In this document: in pieces, positions 1 to 7,129 of the stretch
Numbering within the stretch: position 1 is the first letter of the stretch
Layout of the letters: the number at the start of each line of letters is the position of its first letter
Origin: an uncultured Clostridia bacterium
GTDB lineage: Bacteria; Bacillota; Clostridia; TANB77; CAG-508
NCBI GenBank assembly: GCA_944390305.1
Contig: CALXPX010000043.1
Span: 1-9,902, forward strand
DNA length: 9,902 nucleotides
Direction: 5' to 3'
The notes under the pieces: generated by a model
Told to the model about the DNA's origin: nothing
What the model saw: the letters and a program-made list of their open reading frames with translations, nothing else
Databases searched by the model: none
Position numbers and translations under genes: made by a program

Positions 1-1
1 A

Positions 2-39
2 AAACTATGCCTTTTAGATCCTTCTAAAAAGCATAGTTT
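2..39 (-). terminator. Long hairpin, probable intrinsic terminator downstream of the dedA gene
   Basis: Bases 2-10 (AAACTATGC) pair perfectly with 31-39 (GCATAGTTT). After one mismatch, 12-18 (TTTTAGA) pair with 23-29 (TCTAAAA), leaving a four-base loop. On the minus strand the stem ends in a T run (positions 4-1) that may continue outside the window, as expected for a terminator of the leftward dedA transcript. On the plus strand the hairpin is followed by a weaker TTTCTCT tail, so it could also serve a rightward gene ending just left of the window. The stem is AT-rich, and the sequence left of base 1 is needed to judge the T tract. Confidence 0.55.
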
Positions 40-77
40 CTCTATGTTTACATAAGTTTATTTTGTTAAATCCTACG

Positions 78-100
78 ATATATATATATATATATATATA
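78..100. repeat. Alternating AT dinucleotide tract (about 11 units)
   Basis: Twenty-three uninterrupted bases of alternating A and T lie in the gap between the hairpin at 2-39 and the end of the dedA gene. No promoter or gene needs this tract. Such simple repeats can vary in length by slippage and melt easily. I infer no function. Confidence 0.85.
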
Positions 101-190
101 CAGCCACAAGGCTTTTAAAGTTTTCCATTTGTTTTTTTCCTTTTATCTATTTTATTAGATTATATACTTACTTCATTGTTTTTACAATAT

Positions 191-820
191 TCAATTAGAT
201 TCTTTTTTCTTCTTTTTAATTTTATTTCTATAAAACCAATAAACTCCTAAAATAAATAAAACTATTAATACTACTAATATGATATGTGAAAAATTACTAA
301 ATACTTCTACTACTCTTTCCCATGAATCTCCAAGCTGTTTTCCTAAAAGAACTAAAACTGTATTCCAAATAGTAGATCCTAAAACTGTGTATAGTAAAAA
401 TTTAAGAAATTTCATTTCACTCATACCTGCTGGTATAGAAATTAGGCTTCTTACAATTGGTATGAACCTACAAATAAATACCGTCTTTTGTCCTTTAGTA
501 TCAAACCATTTATCTGCTTTTTCTATATCTGATGCTTTTAATCTTAAAACTTTACCTATTTTTCCAGATATAATTCTTTCTAATCTTTCTTTATTAAATA
601 TCTTTCCTATATAATATAGTGCAATTGCTCCTACTGTAGAACCTATGGTAGCTGCTATAATAACACCTATCGCATTTAAAGTAGTTTTTGTTGTCATAAA
701 TCCACCAAAAGCCAAAATAACTTCTGATGGAATTGGCGGGAATATATTTTCTATTGCAATTAATAAAGCAACTCCTAAATATCCCCATTGTTCCATAATT
801 TGAATAACAAATTCTTGCAT
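191..820 (-). CDS. DedA family (VTT/SNARE-associated domain) integral membrane protein
   Basis: A 209-residue inner membrane protein of the DedA family, near the usual length of about 200. Visible signatures are the amphipathic FPPIPSE segment (residues 27-33) after a first hydrophobic stretch, and FICRFIPIVRSLISIPAG (115-132). Arg118 and Arg124 there have the spacing of the two arginines essential in the E. coli DedA proteins YqjA and YghB. Further hydrophobic stretches lie near 51-71, 141-160 and 180-197, and the protein ends in a lysine-rich cytoplasmic tail (198-206). DedA proteins are transporters linked to membrane energetics; some, including B. subtilis UptA (YngC), recycle undecaprenyl phosphate across the membrane for cell-wall synthesis. 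Which lipid this paralogue handles cannot be told from sequence. AGGAGAG at 828-834 sits seven bases before the ATG. The gene starts 25 bases after pgi, with no room for its own promoter, so it is probably cotranscribed with pgi. Confidence 0.93.
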   Translation of the reverse strand: MQEFVIQIMEQWGYLGVALLIAIENIFPPIPSEVILAFGGFMTTKTTLNAIGVIIAATIGSTVGAIALYYIGKIFNKERLERIISGKIGKVLRLKASDIEKADKWFDTKGQKTVFICRFIPIVRSLISIPAGMSEMKFLKFLLYTVLGSTIWNTVLVLLGKQLGDSWERVVEVFSNFSHIILVVLIVLFILGVYWFYRNKIKKKKKESN

Positions 821-845
821 ATCTTTTCTCTCCTAATTTCTAATA

Positions 846-2147
846 TTAATTTTCATATCCTGGTTTTTTTAATAATCTAAACATATTTGTCTTATATTTT
901 TCAACACCTGGTTGATTAAATGGATTTACTTCTAAAAGCTCTGCAGACATTGCACATGCCTTTTCAAAGAAATATATTAATTGCCCCATAGTATTTTCAT
1001 TTAATTCATCTATATGAATCAATATATTTGGAACTCCTCCATCTACATGAGCTTCTATTGTACCTTCCATTGCTTTTTTATTTACATAGCTTAGTTTTTT
1101 ACCACAAAGATAATTTAAATTATCTAGGTTGTCCTCATCCATATTAATTTCAATATCTCTATTTACTTTTTCTATATCTAATACTGTTTCAAATAATATT
1201 CTTCTTCCTTCTTGAATATATTGACCTAATGAATGTAAATCAGTTGTAAATTCTGCTCCTACTGGGAATAAACCTTTTCCGTCTTTTCCTTCACTCTCTC
1301 CAAATAGTTGTTTCCACCATTCTATAAAATAATGCATTCTTGGTTCATATGCAGCTAATAACTCTAAAGATTTCCCCTCATCATAAAGAAAATTTCTTGC
1401 AACCGCATATTTGTAACATTCATTATATTCTAATGAACTATCTGAATATTTATCTTGAGCAAATCTTGCTCCTTCCATAATTTTATCAATATCTATTCCA
1501 CTTGCTGCAATTGGCAATAATCCAACAGCTGTAAGTACAGAAAATCTTCCACCTACATCATCAGGTATTACAAATGTTTCATAACCTTCTGCATCAGCTA
1601 ATTGTTTAAGAGCACCTTTTTTCTTATCTGTAGTTACATATATTCTCTTTCTTGCTTCTTTAATTCCATATTTTCCTTCTATTATTTCTCTAAAAATTCT
1701 AAATGCAATAGCAGGTTCTGTTGTTGTTCCCGATTTAGATATTACATTAATACTAAAATCTTTACCTTCTAATAATTCTATAACATCATTTATATAATCT
1801 GCACTTAAGCTATTACCAACAAAAATAACTTTTAAGCTATCCTCTTTCATGTTTTGAAAAGAACTATGAAGTGCTTCTATAACTGCTCTTGCTCCTAGGT
1901 AAGATCCACCAATTCCAATTACTAATAATATATCTGAATCTTTTCTTATTTTGTGAGCACATTTTTTTATTCTATCAAATTCTTTTTTATCATAATTAGT
2001 TGGTAAATTAAGCCATCCTAAAAATTCTTTTTCATCATCTGACTTCTCTATAAGTTCATCATTGATTTCAGCTACAACAGCTGCATGTTTTAAGATTTCT
2101 TCACTCTCTATTCCTAAATTTTTGAAATCTACTTTTATTTTTGCCAT
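846..2147 (-). CDS. pgi: Glucose-6-phosphate isomerase
   Basis: Interconverts glucose 6-phosphate and fructose 6-phosphate in the cytoplasm, for glycolysis and gluconeogenesis. At 433 residues it is the short bacterial form (Bacillus type, about 450), not the 550-residue E. coli type. Two SIS sugar-phosphate domains are evident: GIGGSYLG (78-85) and the phosphate-binding SKSGTTTEP (137-145). Family signature 1 is present as DDVGGRFSVLTAVG (196-209) and signature 2 as EVNPFNQPGVEKYK (406-419), ending in the expected catalytic lysine, Lys419. GESEGKDGKG (283-292) and DLHSLGQ (303-309) cover the conserved acidic and histidine active-site region. All key residues seem intact. AGGAGG at 2157-2162 lies nine bases before the ATG. 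It follows fbp, which makes its substrate, after an 82-base gap containing a plausible promoter and no terminator-like hairpin. It may therefore be read both from fbp and from its own start. Confidence 0.97.
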   Translation of the reverse strand: MAKIKVDFKNLGIESEEILKHAAVVAEINDELIEKSDDEKEFLGWLNLPTNYDKKEFDRIKKCAHKIRKDSDILLVIGIGGSYLGARAVIEALHSSFQNMKEDSLKVIFVGNSLSADYINDVIELLEGKDFSINVISKSGTTTEPAIAFRIFREIIEGKYGIKEARKRIYVTTDKKKGALKQLADAEGYETFVIPDDVGGRFSVLTAVGLLPIAASGIDIDKIMEGARFAQDKYSDSSLEYNECYKYAVARNFLYDEGKSLELLAAYEPRMHYFIEWWKQLFGESEGKDGKGLFPVGAEFTTDLHSLGQYIQEGRRILFETVLDIEKVNRDIEINMDEDNLDNLNYLCGKKLSYVNKKAMEGTIEAHVDGGVPNILIHIDELNENTMGQLIYFFEKACAMSAELLEVNPFNQPGVEKYKTNMFRLLKKPGYEN

Positions 2148-2179
2148 ATTTTTTCTCCTCCTTCGTTTTACAGTATTCT

Positions 2180-2210
2180 ATTATATTTATTCTTTAGTTG
2201 CAATAGTCAA
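2180..2210 (-). promoter_or_regulatory. Candidate sigma-A promoter for pgi-dedA
   Basis: Reading the minus strand, TTGACT (2205-2210, five of six consensus bases) and a perfect TATAAT (2180-2185) are separated by 19 bases, two more than optimal. Transcription would begin near 2173, just upstream of the pgi ribosome binding site at 2157-2162. The boxes are strong matches; the spacing and the AT-rich background are the reasons for caution. Confidence 0.5.
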
Positions 2211-2229
2211 ATAAATTTTTATTAATTTT

Positions 2230-4188
2230 TTATATAATCTCTTTAATTTCACCTGATAGATATGCTTTCATTAGTTCTTCTAAGTCATCGATTTCGCCTT
2301 TAAGTTTAGTTCCTATGTCTGTATCTCCAACAGTTTTTCTCATAACACCTTCTTTTTTTACTATAATCTCGCTTATAATGTCTTTTTCTTCTTCTATTGC
2401 TCTTTGTACAGATTCAAAAGGTTTTGTTTGACTTAAAAGAAGTCCATTAGAATTATATGTTAAAATATATCCTGCATTTCCCGTTTTTTCTCTAAAACTC
2501 TTTGCAAATCCCCCATCTATTATTAGTAGTTTTCCATTAGCTTTAATAGGACTCTCTCCATCTTTAGCTTTTACTGGCATATGCCCATTTACTATATGAG
2601 AGTCTTCATCATTTAAGCCAAATTCCATTAAAACTTTTTTGCAAAACTCTTCATCTTCTACTAAATGATAATATGGATTTTTAGGTTCTTTATGAGTTTT
2701 TTCGTCATCTACAAAATAACTTTCAAATGTGACCATCTTTTCTTTTCCAAAAAATGGCGAATCTGGTGATATCCATAAAAACCACATTATGTCTATAAGT
2801 TCTTCCTCTTTTGTTAAATATACTTTACTTACTGTTTCATTTATTTCATCAAAATATGCTTTTCCCTTTAAAGATTTTCCTAAAAAGTTTACTTCTTTAA
2901 ATGTTCCATCTGAATTTGTTGGCATGCAACCATGAAATAATAAATTGTTATTAAATATAGTATACATTTCTCCTTTAGTATATAAATAATTTATATGATT
3001 ATTTAGCTCTTTACTGTGTATAAACGATTCCGTTAATCTTTCTATAACTTCATTCTCTTCCTTTGTTAATTTATATGGGTCATTTTTATCTATTGTAGGG
3101 AAATTTATATCATTTAGCTCGTACTTTTCCCCTTCTATTTCTACTGTTCTTTTTTCGAAATCTATTTTATCTAGTAATAACCTACTATTTAAATTATATT
3201 CTGGATGTTTTTTTATTAACTTTCCTTCTATTTTAAACTGAATTATTGTGATTGCTTTATGAATTTTAGCAATAGTTTTTCTATCACTACTGTCATATTT
3301 ATTATAGTCAAAAACTTTAGGCATAAATTTTTCACAATTATCTTCTTTATATACTTCTTGTGCAAATGTTGAAAGAGGTCTTATATTTATTCCATAAGCA
3401 TCTTCTAATATTCCTATATTATTATATCTTGCACAAATCCTTATTACTGTTGCAATACTAGCTTTATTTCCTAAAGCAGCTCCCATCCATAAAATATCAT
3501 GGTTTCCCCATTGAATATCTAAACTATGAAATTTCATAAGTTTAGATATTACTAAATCAGGATCTCTGCCTCTATCAAAAATATCTCCGATTACATGTAA
3601 ATGATCAATTGCCATTTGTTTTATTAAATCTGAAATTGCTATTATAAAGCTATCTGCTTGACCAAGTTCTATTATTGATTTTATAATCTGCTTATAATAA
3701 TGTTCTTTATCTTTTTCATTATTTACTTGAGCATGTAATAATTCATCTATTATATATTCAAAACCACTTTTTATAGCTTTTCTTACTTTTGATCTTGTAT
3801 ATTTTGAGCTTACTCTTCTTGCAATTTCAACTAGTCTATATAAAGTAATTGTATACCATTCATCTAAAGATTTATTTCTATACTCCTTTTTTATTAGCTT
3901 TAATTTCTCTTCTGGATAATATATTAGAGTTGCTAGTGTATTTCTTTCTTTTTCTGCTATTTGATTTTCGAAAACTTCATCTATTTTACTTCGTATAATT
4001 CCTGCTCCATTATTTAAAATATGTATAAATGGAGCATATTCTCCATGTATATCGCTTAAGAATAATTCCGTACCTTTAGGTAAATTAAGGATTGCTTTTA
4101 AATTAATTATTTCTTCAGCAACTTCAGTAATATTTTTGAATTCTTTACTTAAAAGTTTTAAGTATTTTGGTTTATTGTATACCTTCAT
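2230..4188 (-). CDS. fbp: Fructose-1,6-bisphosphatase class III
   Basis: Hydrolyses fructose 1,6-bisphosphate to fructose 6-phosphate, the committed step of gluconeogenesis, in the cytoplasm. The 652-residue length matches the Firmicute class III enzymes (B. subtilis Fbp type), unrelated in sequence to class I and II enzymes. The fold is a calcineurin-like metallophosphatase and its metal motifs appear in order: SDIHGE (45-50), GDIFDRG (201-207), GNHD (228-231) and, far downstream, NGHMPVK (534-540). FHGCMP (418-423) and LLIIDGGFAKSF (554-565) are also typical of the family. The long stretch between the GNHD and NGHMP motifs is the class-specific insertion. No truncation or missing metal ligand is seen. 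AAAGGAGA at 4193-4200 precedes the ATG at the proper distance. The gene starts 42 bases after spoIIP and is followed by pgi, the next enzyme of the pathway. Confidence 0.97.
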   Translation of the reverse strand: MKVYNKPKYLKLLSKEFKNITEVAEEIINLKAILNLPKGTELFLSDIHGEYAPFIHILNNGAGIIRSKIDEVFENQIAEKERNTLATLIYYPEEKLKLIKKEYRNKSLDEWYTITLYRLVEIARRVSSKYTRSKVRKAIKSGFEYIIDELLHAQVNNEKDKEHYYKQIIKSIIELGQADSFIIAISDLIKQMAIDHLHVIGDIFDRGRDPDLVISKLMKFHSLDIQWGNHDILWMGAALGNKASIATVIRICARYNNIGILEDAYGINIRPLSTFAQEVYKEDNCEKFMPKVFDYNKYDSSDRKTIAKIHKAITIIQFKIEGKLIKKHPEYNLNSRLLLDKIDFEKRTVEIEGEKYELNDINFPTIDKNDPYKLTKEENEVIERLTESFIHSKELNNHINYLYTKGEMYTIFNNNLLFHGCMPTNSDGTFKEVNFLGKSLKGKAYFDEINETVSKVYLTKEEELIDIMWFLWISPDSPFFGKEKMVTFESYFVDDEKTHKEPKNPYYHLVEDEEFCKKVLMEFGLNDEDSHIVNGHMPVKAKDGESPIKANGKLLIIDGGFAKSFREKTGNAGYILTYNSNGLLLSQTKPFESVQRAIEEEKDIISEIIVKKEGVMRKTVGDTDIGTKLKGEIDDLEELMKAYLSGEIKEII

Positions 4189-4215
4189 TATTTCTCCTTT
4201 TCTTTTTTTCCAAGT

Positions 4216-4224
4216 ATTATATCA
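4216..4224 (-). promoter_or_regulatory. Candidate extended -10 promoter for fbp
   Basis: In the 42-base gap between spoIIP and fbp the minus strand reads TGATATAAT, a perfect TATAAT preceded by the TGn of an extended -10 element. No convincing -35 box is found at 16-18 bases, which would fall inside the 3' end of spoIIP; extended -10 promoters can work without one. Transcription would start near 4209, just before the ribosome binding site. This would let fbp be made in vegetative cells independently of the sporulation gene upstream. Confidence 0.45.
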
Positions 4225-4230
4225 TATAAA

Positions 4231-5346
4231 TTATATTTCTTCTATTATTTTTGCTAAATATTTCATAGCTGCCATACTTTCTTCTAAAGTGTTTCCAGTT
4301 GCTCCTACTTCTATAATACATGCAGCTTTTGATACATGCTGATTATATTCTGAGTTTCTAAATATTATTGGTTTAAATAATCCTGGATACAATTCATTTG
4401 CTTTTTGTTGCACTTTTACAGCAAATTTTAAATTTTGAAGCCAATTTGTATGAGATGAATTAGCAACATCTGACCCTATTACAAACATTAGTTGTGCTAC
4501 ATACTCATCTCCAATTTTAACCTTTGGTGCATATGTCCCATCTGCAATAGCATCTCTATGTAAATCAATTACTATATCTGCATCTTTATTTGAGGAAAGT
4601 ATATTTTGCGCTGTAACTAATGATCTAGAATATGACCCATTATATGCAGGATAATCATGATATGTTTTATCGTGAATTACTGTGCATCCATACTTTTCTA
4701 AATTTGTCTTTAATTCATCACCAACGCGAGATACAGAATAATTTAAATCTATAGTTCTAAAATTTCCACTTGCTGCATAGGTATATTTTTCTGTTGGAGT
4801 GTAACTTTCACACGTATGTGTATGATAAATTACAACTTTGTTTTTATTAACAACAACATCTGGAGTTAGCATCTCGTTAGTTAATGTATATTTTGTTGAA
4901 TTATTAATTAATACTCCTTGGTATTCATCTGTATGCCTAGGATTTACCCCACTATTTATAACTTCTGTAACAGTTGCACCTTCTTTTATCTCAGAACTAA
5001 TTTCTTCTTTATTTTCATTTTTTACATTATTTTCATCCTTCTTTTTATCATCATTTTCTAAAGAATTACTTATTTTATTTTCTTCTTTTATAGAATTAAA
5101 AATTTCTAATTGTGATACAAAAGCATATTTTAATCCAGATGAATCTTGTAGATTTTCATTATCTTCCTTTCCAATTTTTATTCCGGGAATCACATCGTCT
5201 ATGCAAAAAAGCATAGCATTTTTTGTTTCTTGATTTTTGCTTCCTTTTGACATAAAAAATTGCACTAAAAAAAACATTATTACAAAAATGCCTACTATTT
5301 TTATTAAATATTTAATTAAATCCTTAGCTTTAAAAACTTTTATCAT
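4231..5346 (-). CDS. spoIIP: Stage II sporulation protein P (SpoIIP), engulfment peptidoglycan hydrolase
   Basis: Membrane-anchored amidase/endopeptidase of the DMP complex (SpoIID-SpoIIM-SpoIIP), which thins septal peptidoglycan and drives engulfment of the forespore. The 371-residue protein has a short basic N-terminus and one transmembrane segment (about 14-32), then a Lys/Glu/Asn-rich low-complexity linker (about 86-122), then the catalytic domain (about 168-371). Zinc-ligand and catalytic motifs are present: HTHTCESY (175-182, His175 and Glu180), DLHRDA (261-266, His263) and IIEVGATGNT (344-353, Glu346). These correspond to the residues essential in B. subtilis SpoIIP. No gpr protease gene lies directly upstream, unlike the gpr-spoIIP arrangement of many Bacilli and Clostridia; the upstream neighbour is a divergent ger operon. 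The ATG lacks a clear Shine-Dalgarno, but an in-frame TAA lies 30 bases upstream with no other ATG in frame between, so this start is the best choice. Confidence 0.96.
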   Translation of the reverse strand: MIKVFKAKDLIKYLIKIVGIFVIMFFLVQFFMSKGSKNQETKNAMLFCIDDVIPGIKIGKEDNENLQDSSGLKYAFVSQLEIFNSIKEENKISNSLENDDKKKDENNVKNENKEEISSEIKEGATVTEVINSGVNPRHTDEYQGVLINNSTKYTLTNEMLTPDVVVNKNKVVIYHTHTCESYTPTEKYTYAASGNFRTIDLNYSVSRVGDELKTNLEKYGCTVIHDKTYHDYPAYNGSYSRSLVTAQNILSSNKDADIVIDLHRDAIADGTYAPKVKIGDEYVAQLMFVIGSDVANSSHTNWLQNLKFAVKVQQKANELYPGLFKPIIFRNSEYNQHVSKAACIIEVGATGNTLEESMAAMKYLAKIIEEI

Positions 5347-5373
5347 AATAAAAATTATATTCTTATCATTTTC

Positions 5374-5381
5374 ATTTTATG
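5374..5381 (-). promoter_or_regulatory. Sigma-E-like -10 element upstream of spoIIP
   Basis: The minus strand reads CATAAAAT, seven of eight matches to the mother-cell sigma-E -10 consensus CATACAnT, 27 bases upstream of the spoIIP ATG. spoIIP is a known sigma-E target in B. subtilis. No ATA-type -35 element is seen at the right distance, so the call rests on one box in an AT-rich region and is weak. Confidence 0.25.
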
Positions 5382-5409
5382 TATATTTTTTCAAAATAAG
5401 GAAATTCTA
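5381..5409 (+). promoter_or_regulatory. Sigma-G-like promoter for the ger operon
   Basis: GTATA at 5381-5385 fully matches the sigma-G -35 consensus (GHATR). Seventeen bases later AATTCTA (5403-5409) matches six of seven bases of the -10 consensus (CATnHTA). Transcription would start near 5416, shortly before GGAGG at 5424-5428 and the ATG at 5433. gerA-type operons are forespore sigma-G genes in B. subtilis, so position and type agree with the gene content. The first base of the -35 overlaps the sigma-E-like -10 of spoIIP on the other strand. Confidence 0.5.
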
Positions 5410-5432
5410 ATAAAAATAATAATGGAGGAATT

Positions 5433-7112
5433 ATGAAAGTATTACAAAATCTAAAAAACTTTTTTAATAGTATTTTAAATGTAGAAGAAGATTATGATTT
5501 TACAATGTCTGATGAAACAGCAAGTAATACTCAACCTGAAGATTTATTAAAAAAGCAAAATATCTATCCTAGCATTGATGTTAATTTAGATTATATTCAT
5601 TCTAGATACAATTCTTTAATTAATTCAGATATAAAAATAAGGAATTTTCTTTTAAATGCTAAAGGAAAAGAGTTTAAAGCATTCCTTATATATATAGATG
5701 GATTAGTAGATAGCTCATCTATTAATGACTTTATATTAAATCCTCTTATGCTAAAAAATTATTCAAATCAAAATACCAATCCACAAGTTATTTCTGAAGC
5801 AATTACTAATAACATAAGTGTACGCAAAATAAAAAAGTTTAATGTTGTCGATTATATATATGAATGTCTGCTTCCTCAAAATAGTATAAAAAAAGTATCA
5901 TCTTTTGATGAGTTAGTAAAAGATATAAATTCAGGTAACTGTGCTTTATTTGTAGATACAATAGAATTTGCATTTGATATTGATATAAAAAATTTCAACC
6001 AAAGAAGTATTTCAGAGCCTAAAAATGAACCTTCTGTTAGAGGTTCTGGTGAAGCATTTGTCGAAAATTTACGTACAAATACATCAATGATTAGAAGAAG
6101 TATTAATAATGAAAATTTAATTGTTGAAAACATTGTAATAGGAAAGTCCAATCAAAATAATTGCGCTGTTTGCTATATAAAAAATATTGCTAATTCTAGT
6201 TTAGTTGCAGAAGCCAAATACAGACTAAATAATATTGATGTAGATTATATTTTATCTTGCAGTGAATTAGAACAACTTTTAAAAGACGACCCCGAAACTA
6301 CACTTCCAGAAATAATGTCTACAGAAAGAGTTGATAAAACTTGTGCCGCCTTGCTTCAAGGAAGAGTAATTATAATTTATAATGGTTCTCCATATGCTCT
6401 TATCCTTCCAGTTACCTTATTTGATTTTATATCTTCACCTGAAGATGTAAATTTAAATTATCGTTTTTCAAATTTATTAAAATTTTTAAGAGGTCTGGCA
6501 TTTTTTATTACACTATTACTCCCTGGACTATATTTAGCAATTACCATATACCATCGTGAATTAATACCCACTGAGCTTCTGTATTCAATAGTAGCTACTC
6601 GTGTAAGTGTCCCTTTCCCTATTATATTAGAAATATTAATGATGGAATTATCATTTGAACTTATAAGAGAAGCTGGACTAAGAGTTCCTTCTCCTCTTGG
6701 TTCTACTGTAGGAATAGTTGGAGCTTTAGTCCTTGGTGAAGCTGCTGTATCTGCAAGTATCGTATCTCCTATTTTAATAATTATTATAGCAGTAACAGCA
6801 ATATCTTCTTTTGCTATACCGGATTTTTCACTAAGTTTTCATTTAAGAATTGCAAGATTTGCTTATATAATGCTTGGATCTCTTTGTGGTTTTTTAGGAA
6901 TTGGTATAGGTATTTTTGTGCATATGTTAACACTTAACTCTTTAAAATCATTTGGCGTTCCTTATTTATCACCATATTCTCCTCTTTCTTCAATAAAAAA
7001 TCATAGCTATTTTTTAAAACCTGTATGGAAGAGAGAATACAGAGCTAGCTTTTTAAAAAGTAAAAAACCTATAGCACAAGATAAAATTAGTATGAAATGG
7101 AGAGAAAAATAA
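5433..7112 (+). CDS. gerKA: Spore germination receptor subunit A (GerA/GerKA family)
   Basis: A subunit of a GerA-type nutrient germinant receptor in the inner spore membrane; with the B and C subunits it triggers germination and has been implicated in ion release. The 559 residues comprise a large soluble N-terminal region (about 1-345) and a membrane domain (about 350-500). Family motifs are EPSVRGSGEAFVENLRTN (199-216), LPGLYLAITIYHRELIPT (363-380) with ATRVSVPFP (388-396), and RVPSPLGSTVGIVGALVLGE (417-436). Hydrophobic segments lie near 351-372, 392-411, 424-460 and 474-498, and the C-terminus is basic. The first 60 or so residues are less conserved-looking and rich in polar residues. 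GGAGG at 5424-5428 lies four bases before the ATG. The gene leads an A-B-C operon, 17 bases before the B subunit. The K letter follows clostridial convention; the germinant recognised cannot be predicted. Confidence 0.95.
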   Translation: MKVLQNLKNFFNSILNVEEDYDFTMSDETASNTQPEDLLKKQNIYPSIDVNLDYIHSRYNSLINSDIKIRNFLLNAKGKEFKAFLIYIDGLVDSSSINDFILNPLMLKNYSNQNTNPQVISEAITNNISVRKIKKFNVVDYIYECLLPQNSIKKVSSFDELVKDINSGNCALFVDTIEFAFDIDIKNFNQRSISEPKNEPSVRGSGEAFVENLRTNTSMIRRSINNENLIVENIVIGKSNQNNCAVCYIKNIANSSLVAEAKYRLNNIDVDYILSCSELEQLLKDDPETTLPEIMSTERVDKTCAALLQGRVIIIYNGSPYALILPVTLFDFISSPEDVNLNYRFSNLLKFLRGLAFFITLLLPGLYLAITIYHRELIPTELLYSIVATRVSVPFPIILEILMMELSFELIREAGLRVPSPLGSTVGIVGALVLGEAAVSASIVSPILIIIIAVTAISSFAIPDFSLSFHLRIARFAYIMLGSLCGFLGIGIGIFVHMLTLNSLKSFGVPYLSPYSPLSSIKNHSYFLKPVWKREYRASFLKSKKPIAQDKISMKWREK

Positions 7113-7129
7113 TATAGAAAGGAGTTTTT

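Noticed and set aside
102..113. Small hairpin AGCC-acaa-GGCT beside the AT tract
   Set aside because: There are only four base pairs and no proper T run on either strand, so it is too weak to call a terminator.
2158..2175. Possible CcpA (cre) site upstream of pgi, minus strand TGTAAAACG
   Set aside because: The consensus needs TGnAAnCG; here an extra base separates the AA and CG, and the second half of the site does not match.
5204..5216. AAAAAGCATAG shared between the spoIIP coding region and the hairpin at the left edge
   Set aside because: Eleven AT-rich bases are expected by chance, and the copy in spoIIP is ordinary coding sequence with no paired arm.
4838..5233. Open frame of 131 codons on the plus strand opposite spoIIP
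   Set aside because: It lies wholly antisense to the conserved spoIIP coding sequence, and its Ser/Phe-rich composition is just the reverse reading of AT-rich codons.
5373..5379. CATTTTA, a second sigma-G-like -10 on the plus strand
   Set aside because: It matches the -10 consensus, but no GHATR-type -35 lies 16-18 bases upstream; the GTATA/AATTCTA pair is better placed.
5876..6151. Open frame of 91 codons on the minus strand opposite gerKA
   Set aside because: It is antisense to a conserved receptor domain and has no recognisable protein features of its own.
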